Positions 12,273 through 23,865 of a DNA stretch of 64,000 nucleotides are shown here, piece after piece; positions within the stretch are counted from its first letter, which is position 1; every line of letters begins with the position of its first letter. The position numbers were made by a program, and so were the translations under genes. The stretch is from Pomphorhynchus laevis. Its lineage: Eukaryota > Acanthocephala > Palaeacanthocephala > Echinorhynchida > Pomphorhynchidae. Location of the stretch: NCBI GenBank assembly GCA_012934845.2, contig WNNJ02000387.1, positions 151,459 to 215,458 of the forward strand, read 5' to 3'. The notes beneath the pieces are model-generated. The model had not been told where the DNA came from, did no database searches, and worked only from the letters and a program-made list of their open reading frames with translations.

Positions 12273-12702
12273 TTATTTGCGGTAATATGGATATCTGCAT
12301 CCATGGTATGGATATCTGTATCCGTAGTACGGGTATCCGTAGTACGGGTATCCGTATCGATAATACGGATATCCGTATTGGTAGTAAGGATATCCGTATC
12401 CATAATACGGGTAACTGTAGCCATATTTCGGGTATCCATATCCATAACAATATCCTGTGTTGCCGTAATATCTATGTCGTTTCTCGGTTTTTACAATTTC
12501 GCCCGGCTGATAATCCTCGATATTTCTCTCAATTTCAATATTTCCTAAAATACACAAGGCAATTAATTCGTATGTATTGCTCATGATTACCTGTTGGTTG
12601 ATTACCTGTTGGTTGAAGTTCCACATCAGTGCTGCACTGGATATTATTTAGAGAAAAGTAAAGGAAAATTAGAGCTAAGAGGCAGACAAACTTTGAGCTC
12701 AT
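12273..12702 (-). CDS. Secreted Gly/Tyr/Pro-rich repeat protein, copy 1 (two exons)
   Basis: Exon 12606-12702 starts at an ATG and encodes a clear signal peptide (MSSKFVCLLALIFLYFSLNN, then IQCS). A 61-nt intron (GTAATC...TTTTAG) leads to exon 12273-12544, in frame. The mature region has an acidic spacer (EIERNIEDYQPGEIVKTEKR) ending in Lys-Arg, a possible propeptide site. Then come tandem YGYPYY-type units to a YRK end. About 122 aa, small and secreted, resembling Gly/Tyr-rich antimicrobial, cuticular or silk-like peptides; I cannot choose between these. A 15-bp tandem duplication covers the splice donor, so a second donor at 12590 would give a 46-nt intron and add five residues in frame. 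The stop codon overlaps an AATAAA. TATAAAAG lies about 55 bp upstream of the ATG. It diverges from the membrane-protein gene at 13813. Confidence 0.7.
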
Positions 12703-12725
12703 TTTTAGTTTCTTCTTAAAACTGA

Positions 12726-12761
12726 CTTTTTATAAATATCAGCAATGCATATGCTTTTATA
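12726..12761 (-). promoter_or_regulatory. Putative TATA boxes of the secreted-protein gene, copy 1
   Basis: On the minus strand TATAAAAG (12754-12761) and TTTATAAAAAG (12725-12735) lie within 60 bp upstream of the ATG at 12702. Both are kept in copy 2 and copy 3. Which one is used cannot be told. Confidence 0.4.
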
Positions 12762-13812
12762 GACATCTATGATCCTTAAAAAGTGCGATGACCTCAATAC
12801 TAAAAAAGTAAAATATTTTAACAATTTGATGGCATTGTAGCAATATGATTTTTTAATTATATAGAGTATACCTTGTTTTCAATTAGTATCAAATATGTAT
12901 TCAAAGATGGAAGCATTAATTTTTTAAACATTCCTTTAAAAAAGAATTTATAAGTGCATTTGAAAAGTACAATTTCTACTCATTATGACACGGATATAGT
13001 TATTATCAGCATATTTACCTGAAAGAATGCAATCCGTGATTATTGTTTAATTGCATTCCTTTGCCAGCATCCAAAAAATACATTTCTTAAACAATTCGTG
13101 TCATATTCACTTACTATTTGTCTTTTGCAATGCCGATTTTGTGAAATATCAACTGTGTCGTTATAGATATGATATGTTTGTTAAATGTTATTCAATTTAA
13201 AAATAATGATAAATTATCATTTTAATTTAAATTGTATTTCAATTTGAATGTAATATACAAGTTATAATATCAGTTAATTATATATAATATAAAAGGTAAA
13301 GTAGGAAATAATTCACTTAATGATCTAATATATTATCATAATATAATATTAACATATTTACTTTAAAAAGCATTTGTTTTAATATATCTGATTACAATTG
13401 TTAAATAATAGGTTGAATTCAAGTGTTTTCTTTACAAATGTGATGTAATGCATCATTCACAGTTTCATTTGCATTAAAATCTAACATTAGATATTAAATG
13501 CGGTATATGATATTTTTACTTGTAAAAACGAAAATATAAGACGGAATTTAATTAAACGTAATTATTTTATTTTTTATTAATTTTATTTTTTATTTCAATG
13601 ACAAAAAAATCTTAAGTAAATTTTATAATTATTTAGAATCTTTAAAATAGCGCTTAATTTCGAAAAGTTTAATTTCTACGAATAAAAATTTAATTTTTTG
13701 AGGTTTTTTAACTTTCTCAATTAATATAGAATTCTAAAAAAATATCATTTGGCGCACTTATCCTTAACTGAAAATATACAATTCGAAAGCAACAATACTT
13801 TTAGTTAAATCA

Positions 13813-14916
13813 ATGATTGTATTAATAACATTGATTTTTAATTCTTGCTATTCTCTAAATTGTCTTGTAACATGCCGTACCCGAGATTACATACGTTCTG
13901 TATCTGTTTATCAAGGAAAATTACAGAAAGGTAGCGCTATTAGCTGCTTCTTTGATGATGAAGTATTAGACTTTCAGAATTTTCTAGCTTTATTAGAAAA
14001 TACACCTCCGAGAAAAGATGATTTTCGTATTTTTTCTTTAGTAAAAATAAGCAGTCAAAAGCAGTCAGTACAAAAATTGATTTCATTTCCGATAAATTTG
14101 GTCCAAGAACCTTGTATAATGAGTCATTTGCATTTATTTAATATAAGCTTACATAAGTCTGATAAGGTGTTGACCTTTTCTTGTACAAATCTCTACAAAA
14201 TGACAATTGAATGTATCGACTCTTCTTATATTCCATTCTTGATAAAAATATTTAATCCTTTGAATATGCTAAGCAATGTAGAAATAAAAGAATGCTTTGG
14301 TGTGCTAACAATACCTATCCAAATGTATCTTATCGATCAGACTGTTTATATCAGAAGAATGCGGTTTGTTGAGAACAAATATTTGGTCGAGTCTGTTAAC
14401 GGACCAGCTAAAAAAATAGAATTATATAGTTATTCACTTACACGATTCGCGATTTTAATGACAATCGCTATGATCGACAATGGTGGAGATCGAATCACGT
14501 TTGTTGAGGAGAACATCGACTGTGGCAAATCACTGCGCAACATCAAAGGATTTTGCTGGTTCAGGGATTTTATATATGCGGCGATTCAAAAGTCCATCCT
14601 AGATAATAATGTTGACTCAACTACATCAGTCAAGAAAGTAATGGATAGTGTTCGCTTCTATTGCTACGATTCAAATAAAACTAAGAAATATATTGATATC
14701 ATGCAGTTAAACTATGACCATTGCCGACAATGCCAGCTCGATAAATTCTCAAAACAATTTAAGCAATCAGCTTCCTACAAATTATATTTGCAGATTATTA
14801 TGTACACAATCGTCACATTCTCCTGTATATTTTCACTATTGGCATGCATATCTTCGTTGAATGAAACATATTCAGCATTTATGACATCGTCAGATTCAGA
14901 TTTCATGGTATATTAA
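13813..14916 (+). CDS. Intronless type I membrane protein of unknown function, copy 1
   Basis: 367 aa from the first ATG of the frame. The N-terminus is a signal peptide (MIVLITLIFNSCYSLNC). There follows a roughly 310-residue extracellular part with several cysteines (CLVTC near residue 18, and HCRQCQ near residue 300) and NKT and NET sequons. A single hydrophobic helix lies near residues 326-350 (YLQIIMYTIVTFSCIFSLLA), followed by a short tail ending FMVY. I do not recognise the family; no known ectodomain motif is evident. An AATAAA lies just after the stop (about 14922). The protein is identical, residue for residue, to the copy at 19036. A decayed relative lies 0.7 kb downstream. It diverges from the secreted-protein gene, whose start is about 1.1 kb away, and the two are duplicated together. 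Confidence 0.75.
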   Translation: MIVLITLIFNSCYSLNCLVTCRTRDYIRSVSVYQGKLQKGSAISCFFDDEVLDFQNFLALLENTPPRKDDFRIFSLVKISSQKQSVQKLISFPINLVQEPCIMSHLHLFNISLHKSDKVLTFSCTNLYKMTIECIDSSYIPFLIKIFNPLNMLSNVEIKECFGVLTIPIQMYLIDQTVYIRRMRFVENKYLVESVNGPAKKIELYSYSLTRFAILMTIAMIDNGGDRITFVEENIDCGKSLRNIKGFCWFRDFIYAAIQKSILDNNVDSTTSVKKVMDSVRFYCYDSNKTKKYIDIMQLNYDHCRQCQLDKFSKQFKQSASYKLYLQIIMYTIVTFSCIFSLLACISSLNETYSAFMTSSDSDFMVY

Positions 14917-15639
14917 CATTAATAAATTCAAGATTCTTAAAAATAAAAAAATGTAAATTTTTTCAAGTTCCTTTATTTTTAAGTTTTTAAATAATTTGAA
15001 TTTTTAATTTCCAATTTGATATATTTTCAATATCTAATTTAAAATTAATAGCATACATGAGCGTACCAGATTTATTATTAATTGATTTTTTATTATTTGA
15101 CTATTTCACTTTTATTTTGCATTATTTTTAATTTGCAATATAAAATACGTAGACTCAGTTAGCACATTTAATTATTTAATTATTAGATATTTTCTGAAAC
15201 GACTATTTTGGAGTAACGATATGTAGGCATGAATTCTAAGAGCAGACGATTCGAAATATACAATTGCTGATTAAATGTTATTGTCATTTAATTTTATAAT
15301 GCAGACATAAAATTTCCTACAATAATTCCACTGTCATGGTAACAGAGGTAATACTAATAGCATTCTGTTGATTGTGGCACGACATTATAATATCATTTTT
15401 TCTTATTTCCTAAAGATTGCTATTGTGTGATAAAAACAAAATGACATTCACAAATTCATATCCAATTACTAGCATATAATAAAATCAATATCTCAATAAG
15501 AATATTGTAAAATTTTAAATTAAATAGATAATTTAAAAATAAACGAAATACGATTTTATCTACAAAAAATAAGAGAAAATTTGATTTTTCAAAATTTTTT
15601 CTAATTCCAGGAAAAACAAAATTCTTTGAGTCGTGTCGC

Positions 15640-15960
15640 ACTAGAAATACGCTCTGTATCTGTTAATCAAAGAAAATAACAGAAGAGTAATGGTATTTCA
15701 TGCTTCTTTGGTGATGATGCCCTAGACTTTCAGAATTTTCTTAAGTTATAAGAAAATACCTTACCGACTAAATAAAATCTCCGTCGTTTCTCTTTGGAGT
15801 AGTCGAAAACAGTAAACATGGTCAAAAAAACCATGTATAATTACTCAATTGAAGTATTTAAAAATACAATATAAGAACTATAAGGCATTAGCATGTACTT
15901 TTACATGGTTGTATATCGACACATCAAAAGGGTCTGATAAAATCTGTTACCGTATAGTTT
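15640..15960 (+). pseudogene. Decayed relative of the 367-aa membrane-protein gene, unit 1
   Basis: The plus strand matches the 5' third of the gene at 13813: IRSVSV, ISCFFGDDALDFQNFL and a following ENT-P-K stretch are readable, but stops and a frame change interrupt it. No start or signal peptide is evident. It is older than the tandem duplication, because unit 2 carries the same decayed copy. Confidence 0.7.
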
Positions 15961-17222
15961 ATTGCACAAAATGTCTCAAACGATGTTTGATCACGAGAAA
16001 TCTTGCATTTTGCAAATACCAAGAGTTCATGCAAACGTAATAAAATCGCCTATTTTATTATATTCGCGTAATCATCCTTTTTCATATTTATTGCGATATT
16101 TAGAGATACCATATATACCTTAAAATACATATATTTTAAGCCAATTTTGTATTCATGGATTAGCATTTGTAGATTTCGTTTTCCTAAATTTACAAATACA
16201 GTTCTTTGAAATTTGAAAATGATATGAATATAATAGACAGAAAAGTTAAACATTTTTAATTTTACGATTGCTGATAAACAAAAATAAAAACTGTATATTT
16301 TAAAGCATTTGATAAGCTTCAATAATTAGCGACGACTACAACCGACATTAACTGTGCAATTTAATCTAAGACATTGCTCTTTTATTCGTCAACCTGTTCA
16401 ATACTATGATCTAAATTATCGGATCATATTGATTATGCAATTTATCACGATTTATAATTCAAATCTAATTCTTTGTTTACAGATTTGCTTAACCAAAAAG
16501 GCTTTGTATTACAATCCTTAAATAAAATACATGAATAAAATCATTCATTTTTAGTTAAGTTTGTATTCATGGATCAGCATTTGTAGATTTCGTGTACCAG
16601 GATTAACAATAACAGTTTATTGAAATTTGGAACTGATTTAGCAAGTCTGAGTTATTTAGATAAATTAAGCTTGTCTGGGAATATGAAGCTGATCTGGAAA
16701 TTTTAAAATGATATAATTACATGGAATTGATCAGGTAATCCGAATCCGATTGTAATTATTTTGTTTTACAAACTTTTTTATTTTCATTATTAAGTTGAAA
16801 TTTATAGTAATAATATATACTAATATTAATAATAAATTTTTTAATGATAAATATGTATTATATTAACAAAGAGAATAAACCAAATAATCATATAGATAAA
16901 TGGAGTATTTTTATCATTAATATTATTAATGATTTAAATAGTTTAACTAATCATTATATAAGTGCATGTTAATTCTGAATACATAATAACTTCCATTTTG
17001 CAACTTTGCTGTAGTAATTCAACAATTTGTTTAAACAAAAACTAATCACATAAATTAACTGAGTTTTTAAGTATTTTGTGTTATACGTAAATTTTAAAAT
17101 GAAATAAATCTTTCTTAATATTTTATAAATTTGTCTTTAATAATCCTTAAAATCGCAATATGAATATTTTTAAATAAAAAAATCATAAAACGATATAACT
17201 TAAGCCCGGCATTAATATAAAA

Positions 17223-17411
17223 TTGGCATTCTGTGAATATAAACTGTATATTCAAAAACTTAATACATTAAAAAACTATCTAAAACAATTTGTAATTAAT
17301 TTTAAGCTAGATATTTTTACATCAAATGAAAAATATCTTTTAATTAATTATTTAAAAACTTTAATATCTATGTTAGAAATAGCTCTTGAAAAAGATAATG
17401 AATATAAATAA
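17223..17411 (+). CDS. Short helical open frame (62 aa), unit 2 copy
   Basis: Counterpart of 11985-12173 with one Ile to Met change. Same low support; no counterpart in unit 3, which lacks this part. Confidence 0.2.
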   Translation: MAFCEYKLYIQKLNTLKNYLKQFVINFKLDIFTSNEKYLLINYLKTLISMLEIALEKDNEYK

Positions 17412-17510
17412 GATAACAGTTTTCTTATAGTTACGTAGCAATTCAACTCTACAAATTAAATTAGTAGAATGTTCCAAATTAAAACCGTTTTGGATACTAA
17501 AAGTAATTTT

Positions 17511-17925
17511 TTATTTGCGATAATATGGATATCTGTATCTATAGTATGGATATCTGTATCCGTAGTATGGGTATCCGTATCGGTAATACGGATATCCGTA
17601 TTGGTAGTAAGGATACCCGTATCCATAATACGGGTAACTGTAGCCATATTTCGGGTATCCATGTCTATAACCATATCCTGTGTTGCCGTAATATCTATGT
17701 CGTTTCTCGGTTTTTACAATTTCGCCCGGCTGATAATCCTCGATATTTCTCTCAATTTCAATATTTCCTAAAATACACAAGGCAATTAATTCGTATGTAT
17801 TGCTCATGATTACCTGTTGGTTGATTACCTGTTGGTTGAAGTTCCACATCAGTGCTGCACTGGATATTATTTAGAGAAAAGTAAAGGAAAATTAGAGCTA
17901 AGAGGCAGACAAACTTTGAGCTCAT
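17511..17925 (-). CDS. Secreted Gly/Tyr/Pro-rich repeat protein, copy 2
   Basis: Exons 17829-17925 and 17511-17767 with a 61-nt intron; about 117 aa. Same signal peptide and acidic spacer ending EKR as copy 1. The repeat region is 15 bp (five residues) shorter and has a different order of YGYPYY, YQYGYPYY and YRYPYY units, showing repeat turnover between copies. The 15-bp duplication over the donor is present, so two donors are available as in copy 1. It diverges from the membrane-protein gene at 19036. Confidence 0.7.
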
Positions 17926-19035
17926 TTTTAGTTTCTTCTTATAACTGATTTTTTATAAATATCAGCAATGCATATGCTTTTATAGACATCTATGATCCTT
18001 AAAAAGTGCGATGACCTCAATACTAAAAAAGTAAAATATTTTAACAATTTGATGGCATTGTAGCAATATGATTTTTTAATTATATAGAGTATACCTTGTT
18101 TTCAATTAGTATCAAATATGTATTCAAAGATGGAAGCATTAATTTTTTAAACATTCCTTTAAAAAAGAATTTATAAGTGCATTTGAAAAGTACAATTTCT
18201 ACTCATTATGACACGGATATAGTTATTATCAGCATATTTACCTGAAAGAATGCAATCCGTGATTATTGTTTAATTGCATTCCTTTGCCAGCATCCAAAAA
18301 ATACATTTCTTAAACAATTCGTGTCATATTCACTTACTATTTGTCTTTTGCAATGCCGATTTTGTGAAATATCAACTGTGTCGTTATAGATATGATATGT
18401 ATGTTAAATGTTATTCAATTTAAAAATAATGATAAATTATCATTTTAATTTAAATTGTATTTCAATTTGAATGTAATATACAAGTTATAATATCAGTTAA
18501 TTATATATAATATAAAAGGTAAAGTAGGAAATAATTCACTTAATGATCTAATATATTATCATAATATAATATTAACATATTTACTTTAAAAAGCATTTGT
18601 TTTAATATATCTGATTACAATTGTTAAATAATAGGTTGAATTCAAGTGTTTTCTTTACAAATGTGATGTAATGCATCATTCACAGTTTCATTTGCATTAA
18701 AATCTAACATTAGATATTAAATGCGGTATATGATATTTTTACTTGTAAAAACGAAAATATAAGACGGAATTTAATTAAACGTAATTATTTTATTTTTTAT
18801 TAATTTTATTTTTTATTTCAATGACAAAAAAATCTTAAGTAAATTTTATAATTATTTAGAATCTTTAAAATAGCGCTTAATTTCGAAAAGTTTAATTTCT
18901 ACGAATAAAAATTTAATTTTTTGAGGTTTTTTAACTTTCTCAATTAATATAGAATTCTAAAAAAATATCATTTGGCGCACTTATCCTTAACTGAAAATAT
19001 ACAATTCGAAAGCAACAATACTTTTAGTTAAATCA

Positions 19036-20139
19036 ATGATTGTATTAATAACATTGATTTTTAATTCTTGCTATTCTCTAAATTGTCTTGTAACATGCCG
19101 TACCCGAGATTACATACGTTCTGTATCTGTTTATCAAGGAAAATTACAGAAAGGTAGCGCTATTAGCTGCTTCTTTGATGATGAAGTATTAGACTTTCAG
19201 AATTTTCTAGCTTTATTAGAAAATACACCTCCGAGAAAAGATGATTTTCGTATTTTTTCTTTAGTAAAAATAAGCAGTCAAAAGCAGTCAGTACAAAAAT
19301 TGATTTCATTTCCGATAAATTTGGTCCAAGAACCTTGTATAATGAGTCATTTGCATTTATTTAATATAAGCTTACATAAGTCTGATAAGGTGTTGACCTT
19401 TTCTTGTACAAATCTCTACAAAATGACAATTGAATGTATCGACTCTTCTTATATTCCATTCTTGATAAAAATATTTAATCCTTTGAATATGCTAAGCAAT
19501 GTAGAAATAAAAGAATGCTTTGGTGTGCTAACAATACCTATCCAAATGTATCTTATCGATCAGACTGTTTATATCAGAAGAATGCGGTTTGTTGAGAACA
19601 AATATTTGGTCGAGTCTGTTAACGGACCAGCTAAAAAAATAGAATTATATAGTTATTCACTTACACGATTCGCGATTTTAATGACAATCGCTATGATCGA
19701 CAATGGTGGAGATCGAATCACGTTTGTTGAGGAGAACATCGACTGTGGCAAATCACTGCGCAACATCAAAGGATTTTGCTGGTTCAGGGATTTTATATAT
19801 GCGGCGATTCAAAAGTCCATCCTAGATAATAATGTTGACTCAACTACATCAGTCAAGAAAGTAATGGATAGTGTTCGCTTCTATTGCTACGATTCAAATA
19901 AAACTAAGAAATATATTGATATCATGCAGTTAAACTATGACCATTGCCGACAATGCCAGCTCGATAAATTCTCAAAACAATTTAAGCAATCAGCTTCCTA
20001 CAAATTATATTTGCAGATTATTATGTACACAATCGTCACATTCTCCTGTATATTTTCACTATTGGCATGCATATCTTCGTTGAATGAAACATATTCAGCA
20101 TTTATGACATCGTCAGATTCAGATTTCATGGTATATTAA
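19036..20139 (+). CDS. Intronless type I membrane protein of unknown function, copy 2
   Basis: Identical in protein sequence to the copy at 13813 (367 aa; signal peptide, ectodomain with paired cysteines, one C-terminal membrane helix). Surrounding non-coding sequence is also nearly identical, including the AATAAA just past the stop. The lack of any amino-acid change means a very recent duplication, gene conversion or an assembly duplicate; selection need not be invoked. Confidence 0.75.
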   Translation: MIVLITLIFNSCYSLNCLVTCRTRDYIRSVSVYQGKLQKGSAISCFFDDEVLDFQNFLALLENTPPRKDDFRIFSLVKISSQKQSVQKLISFPINLVQEPCIMSHLHLFNISLHKSDKVLTFSCTNLYKMTIECIDSSYIPFLIKIFNPLNMLSNVEIKECFGVLTIPIQMYLIDQTVYIRRMRFVENKYLVESVNGPAKKIELYSYSLTRFAILMTIAMIDNGGDRITFVEENIDCGKSLRNIKGFCWFRDFIYAAIQKSILDNNVDSTTSVKKVMDSVRFYCYDSNKTKKYIDIMQLNYDHCRQCQLDKFSKQFKQSASYKLYLQIIMYTIVTFSCIFSLLACISSLNETYSAFMTSSDSDFMVY

Positions 20140-20862
20140 CATTAATAAATTCAAGATTCTTAAAAATAAAAAAATGTAAATTTTTTCAAGTTCCTTTATT
20201 TTTAAGTTTTTAAATAATTTGAATTTTTAATTTCCAATTTGATATATTTTCAATATCTAATTTAAAATTAATAGCATACATGAGCGTACCAGATTTATTA
20301 TTAATTGATTTTTTATTATTTGACTATTTCACTTTTATTTTGCATTATTTTTAATTTGCAATATAAAATACGTAGACTCAGTTAGCACATTTAATTATTT
20401 AATTATTAGATATTTTCTGAAACGACTATTTTGGAGTAACGATATGTAGGCATGAATTCTAAGAGCAGACGATTCGAAATATACAATTGCTGATTAAATG
20501 TTATTGTCATTTAATTTTATAATGCAGACATAAAATTTCCTACAATAATTCCACTGTCATGGTAACAGAGGTAATACTAATAGCATTCTGTTGATTGTGG
20601 CACGACATTATAATATCATTTTTTCTTATTTCCTAAAGATTGCTATTGTGTGATAAAAACAAAATGACATTCACAAATTCATATCCAATTACTAGCATAT
20701 AATAAAATCAATATCTCAATAAGAATATTGTAAAATTTTAAATTAAATAGATAATTTAAAAATAAACGAAATACGATTTTATCTACAAAAAATAAGAGAA
20801 AATTTGATTTTTCAAAATTTTTTCTAATTCCAGGAAAAACAAAATTCTTTGAGTCGTGTCGC

Positions 20863-21183
20863 ACTAGAAATACGCTCTGTATCTGTTAATCAAAGAAAAT
20901 AACAGAAGAGTAATGGTATTTCATGCTTCTTTGGTGATGATGCCCTAGACTTTCAGAATTTTCTTAAGTTATAAGAAAATACCTTACCGACTAAATAAAA
21001 TCTCCGTCGTTTCTCTTTGGAGTAGTCGAAAACAGTAAACATGGTCAAAAAAACCATGTATAATTACTCAATTGAAGTATTTAAAAATACAATATAAGAA
21101 CTATAAGGCATTAGCATGTACTTTTACATGGTTGTATATCGACACATCAAAAGGGTCTGATAAAATCTGTTACCGTATAGTTT
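20863..21183 (+). pseudogene. Decayed relative of the 367-aa membrane-protein gene, unit 2
   Basis: Duplicate of the pseudogene at 15640-15960 with the same defects, so copied together with the cassette. Confidence 0.7.
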
Positions 21184-22334
21184 ATTGCACAAAATGTCTC
21201 AAACGATGTTTGATCACGAGAAATCTTGCATTTTGCAAATACCAAGAGTTCATGCAAACGTAATAAAATCGCCTATTTTATTATATTCGCGTAATCATCC
21301 TTTTTCATATTTATTGCGATATTTAGAGATACCATATATACCTTAAAATACATATATTTTAAGCCAATTTTGTATTCATGGATTAGCATTTGTAGATTTC
21401 GTTTTCCTAAATTTACAAATACAGTTCTTTGAAATTTGAAAATGATATGAATATAATAGACAGAAAAGTTAAACATTTTTAATTTTACGATTGCTGATAA
21501 ACAAAAATAAAAACTGTATATTTTAAAGCATTTGATAAGCTTCAATAATTAGCGACGACTACAACCGACATTAACTGTGCAATTTAATCTAAGACATTGC
21601 TCTTTTATTCGTCAACCTGTTCAATACTATGATCTAAATTATCGGATCATATTGATTATGCAATTTATCACGATTTATAATTCAAATCTAATTCTTTGTT
21701 TACAGATTTGCTTAACCAAAAAGGCTTTGTATTACAATCCTTAAATAAAATACATGAATAAAATCATTCATTTTTAGTTAAGTTTGTATTCATGGATCAG
21801 CATTTGTAGATTTCGTGTACCAGGATTAACAATAACAGTTTATTGAAATTTGGAACTGATTTAGCAAGTCTGAGTTATTTAGATAAATTAAGCTTGTCTG
21901 GGAATATGAAGCTGATCTGGAAATTTTAAAATGATATAATTACATGGAATTGATCAGGTAATCCGAATCCGATTGTAATTATTTTGTTTTACAAACTTTT
22001 TTATTTTCATTATTAAGTTGAAATTTATAGTAATAATATATACTAATATTAATAATAAATTTTTTAATGATAAATATGTATTATATTAACAAAGAGAATA
22101 AACCAAATAATCATATAGATAAATGGAGTATTTTTATCATTAATATTATTAATGATTTAAATAGTTTAACTAATCATTATATAAGTGCATGTTAATTCTG
22201 AATACATAATAACTTCCATTTTGCAACTTTGCTGTAGTAATTCAACAATTTGTTTAAACAAAAACTAATCACATAAATTAACTGAGTTTTTAAGTATTTT
22301 GTGTTATACGTAAATTTTAAAATGAAATAAATTT

Positions 22335-23382
22335 TAATATCCGTTTTGGATACTAAAAGTAATTTTTTATTTGCGATAATATGGATATCTGTATCTATAG
22401 TATGGATATCTGTATCCGTAGTATGGGTATCCGTATCGGTAATACGGATATCCGTATTGGTAGTAAGGATACCCGTATCCATAATACGGGTAACTGTAGC
22501 CATATTTCGGGTATCCATGTCTATAACCATATCCTGTGTTGCCGTAATATCTATGTCGTTTCTCGATTTTTACAATTTCGCCCGGCTGATAATCCTCGAT
22601 ATTTGTCTCAATTTCAATATTTCCTAAAATACACAAGGCAATTAATTCGTATGTATTGCTCATGATTACCTGTCGGTTGAAGTTCCACATCAGTGCTGCA
22701 CTGGATATTATTTAGAGAAAAGTAAAGGAAAATTAGAGCTAAGAGGCAGACAAACTTTGAGCTCATTTTTAGTTTCTTCTTATAACTGATTTTTTATAAA
22801 TATCAGCAATGCATATGCTTTTATAAACATCTATGATCCTTAAAAAGTGCGATGACCTCAATACTAAAAAAGTAAAATATTTTAACAATTTGATGGCATT
22901 GTAGCAATATGATTTTTTAATTATATAGAGTATACCTTGTTTTCAATTAGTATCAAATATGTATTCAAAGATGGAAGCATTAATTTTTTATACATTCCTT
23001 TAAAAAAGAATTTATAAGTGCATTTGAAAAGTACAATTTCTACTCATTATGACACGGATATAGTTATTATCAGCATATTTACCTGAAAGAATGCAATCCG
23101 TGATTATTGTTTAATTGCATTCCTTTGCCAGCATCCAAAAAATACATTTCTTAAACAATTCGTGTCATATTCACTTACTATTTGTCTTTTGCAATGCCGA
23201 TTTTGTGAAATATCAACTGTGTCGTTATAGATATGATATGTATGTTAAATGTTATTCAATTTAAAAATAATGATAAATTATCATTTTAATTTAAATTGTA
23301 TTTCAATTTGAATGTAATATACAAGTTATAATATCAGTTAATTATATATAATATAAAAGGTAAAGTAGGAAATAATTCACTT
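22335..23382. repeat. Tandem cassette, truncated unit 3
   Basis: Begins abruptly inside the 3' end of the secreted-protein gene (at about CCGTTTTGGATACT) and stops at AATAATTCACTT (23382). It corresponds to 17484-18540 of unit 2. The membrane-protein gene and pseudogene are missing. The left junction joins the end of unit 2 directly to the gene, losing about 370 bp. Confidence 0.9.
22367..22766 (-). CDS. Secreted Gly/Tyr/Pro-rich repeat protein, copy 3
   Basis: Exons 22670-22766 and 22367-22623, about 117 aa. This copy has a single splice donor (46-nt intron), because the 15-bp duplication seen in copies 1 and 2 is absent. It probably keeps the ancestral state. The spacer differs slightly (IETN, VKIEKR), and the repeat region matches copy 2. 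The promoter region with TATA-like strings is kept, but the diverging membrane-protein gene is not. Intact as far as I can see. Confidence 0.65.
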
Positions 23383-23744
23383 GATAGAAATAGAGTAAAT
23401 AATTAACTTTTATCACGCGGTAATATAAATATCCACATTCGTTGTAAAATATAAATACATTTTAAAATTATTAAATCATTATTATTTAATTATTATTAAA
23501 TTATATTTCTTTAATTGTTTTTTACAGTTACAAAAAGAAAGATATTAATACTTATTTAAGTTTTTTCTTGTAATTGTTTTGAGCAGTAACAAAAAGAAAG
23601 ATTATCTCATTATATACAAATTTTCACTAATAGATATTTATTCTTTTTCAGATTGTTAATCGTTGAACTGCAAGTGATTTCTATCTACACTGTCCGTTTT
23701 TACATTTCAGTCGCGGCAACATGAAACAAAAAAAAGGATTTTTT
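23383..23744. other. AT-rich spacer between cassette array and LINE A
   Basis: Contains a short imperfect duplication (TTACAAAAAGAAAGAT and GTAACAAAAAGAAAGAT). No gene. Confidence 0.4.
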
Positions 23745-23865
23745 TAATAAAAATAACATAAGGACCCCAAGGGGAAGAACAAAGGAAAAAAGAAAACAAC
23801 AAGTTTAAAGAAATAAATTGTTACTAGCAGAATTCTTCCTTGTCTTCTAAGTCTTCCCACAACCA

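Larger units (their letters stand above)
11939..17176. repeat. Tandem duplicated gene cassette, unit 1
   Basis: The unit (period 5223-5238 bp) begins at AATCATAAAACGATATAACT. It contains, in order, a short open frame, a spliced secreted-protein gene (minus), an intronless membrane-protein gene (plus) and a decayed relative of it. Unit 2 follows directly. Differences are few: 15 bp less in the Gly/Tyr/Pro coding repeat of unit 2 and scattered substitutions. Confidence 0.9.
17177..22331. repeat. Tandem duplicated gene cassette, unit 2
   Basis: Direct repeat of unit 1. It carries its own secreted-protein gene, membrane-protein gene and pseudogene. Sequence after the pseudogene (for example 21360-22331) repeats 16137-17110. 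Confidence 0.9.

Noticed and set aside
12231-12586. Plus-strand open frames opposite the Gly/Tyr/Pro repeat (also 17469-17809 and 22346-22665)
   Set aside because: They arise from the antisense of the TAYGG-type coding repeat. The minus strand has signal peptide, splice sites and promoter; the plus frames have none.
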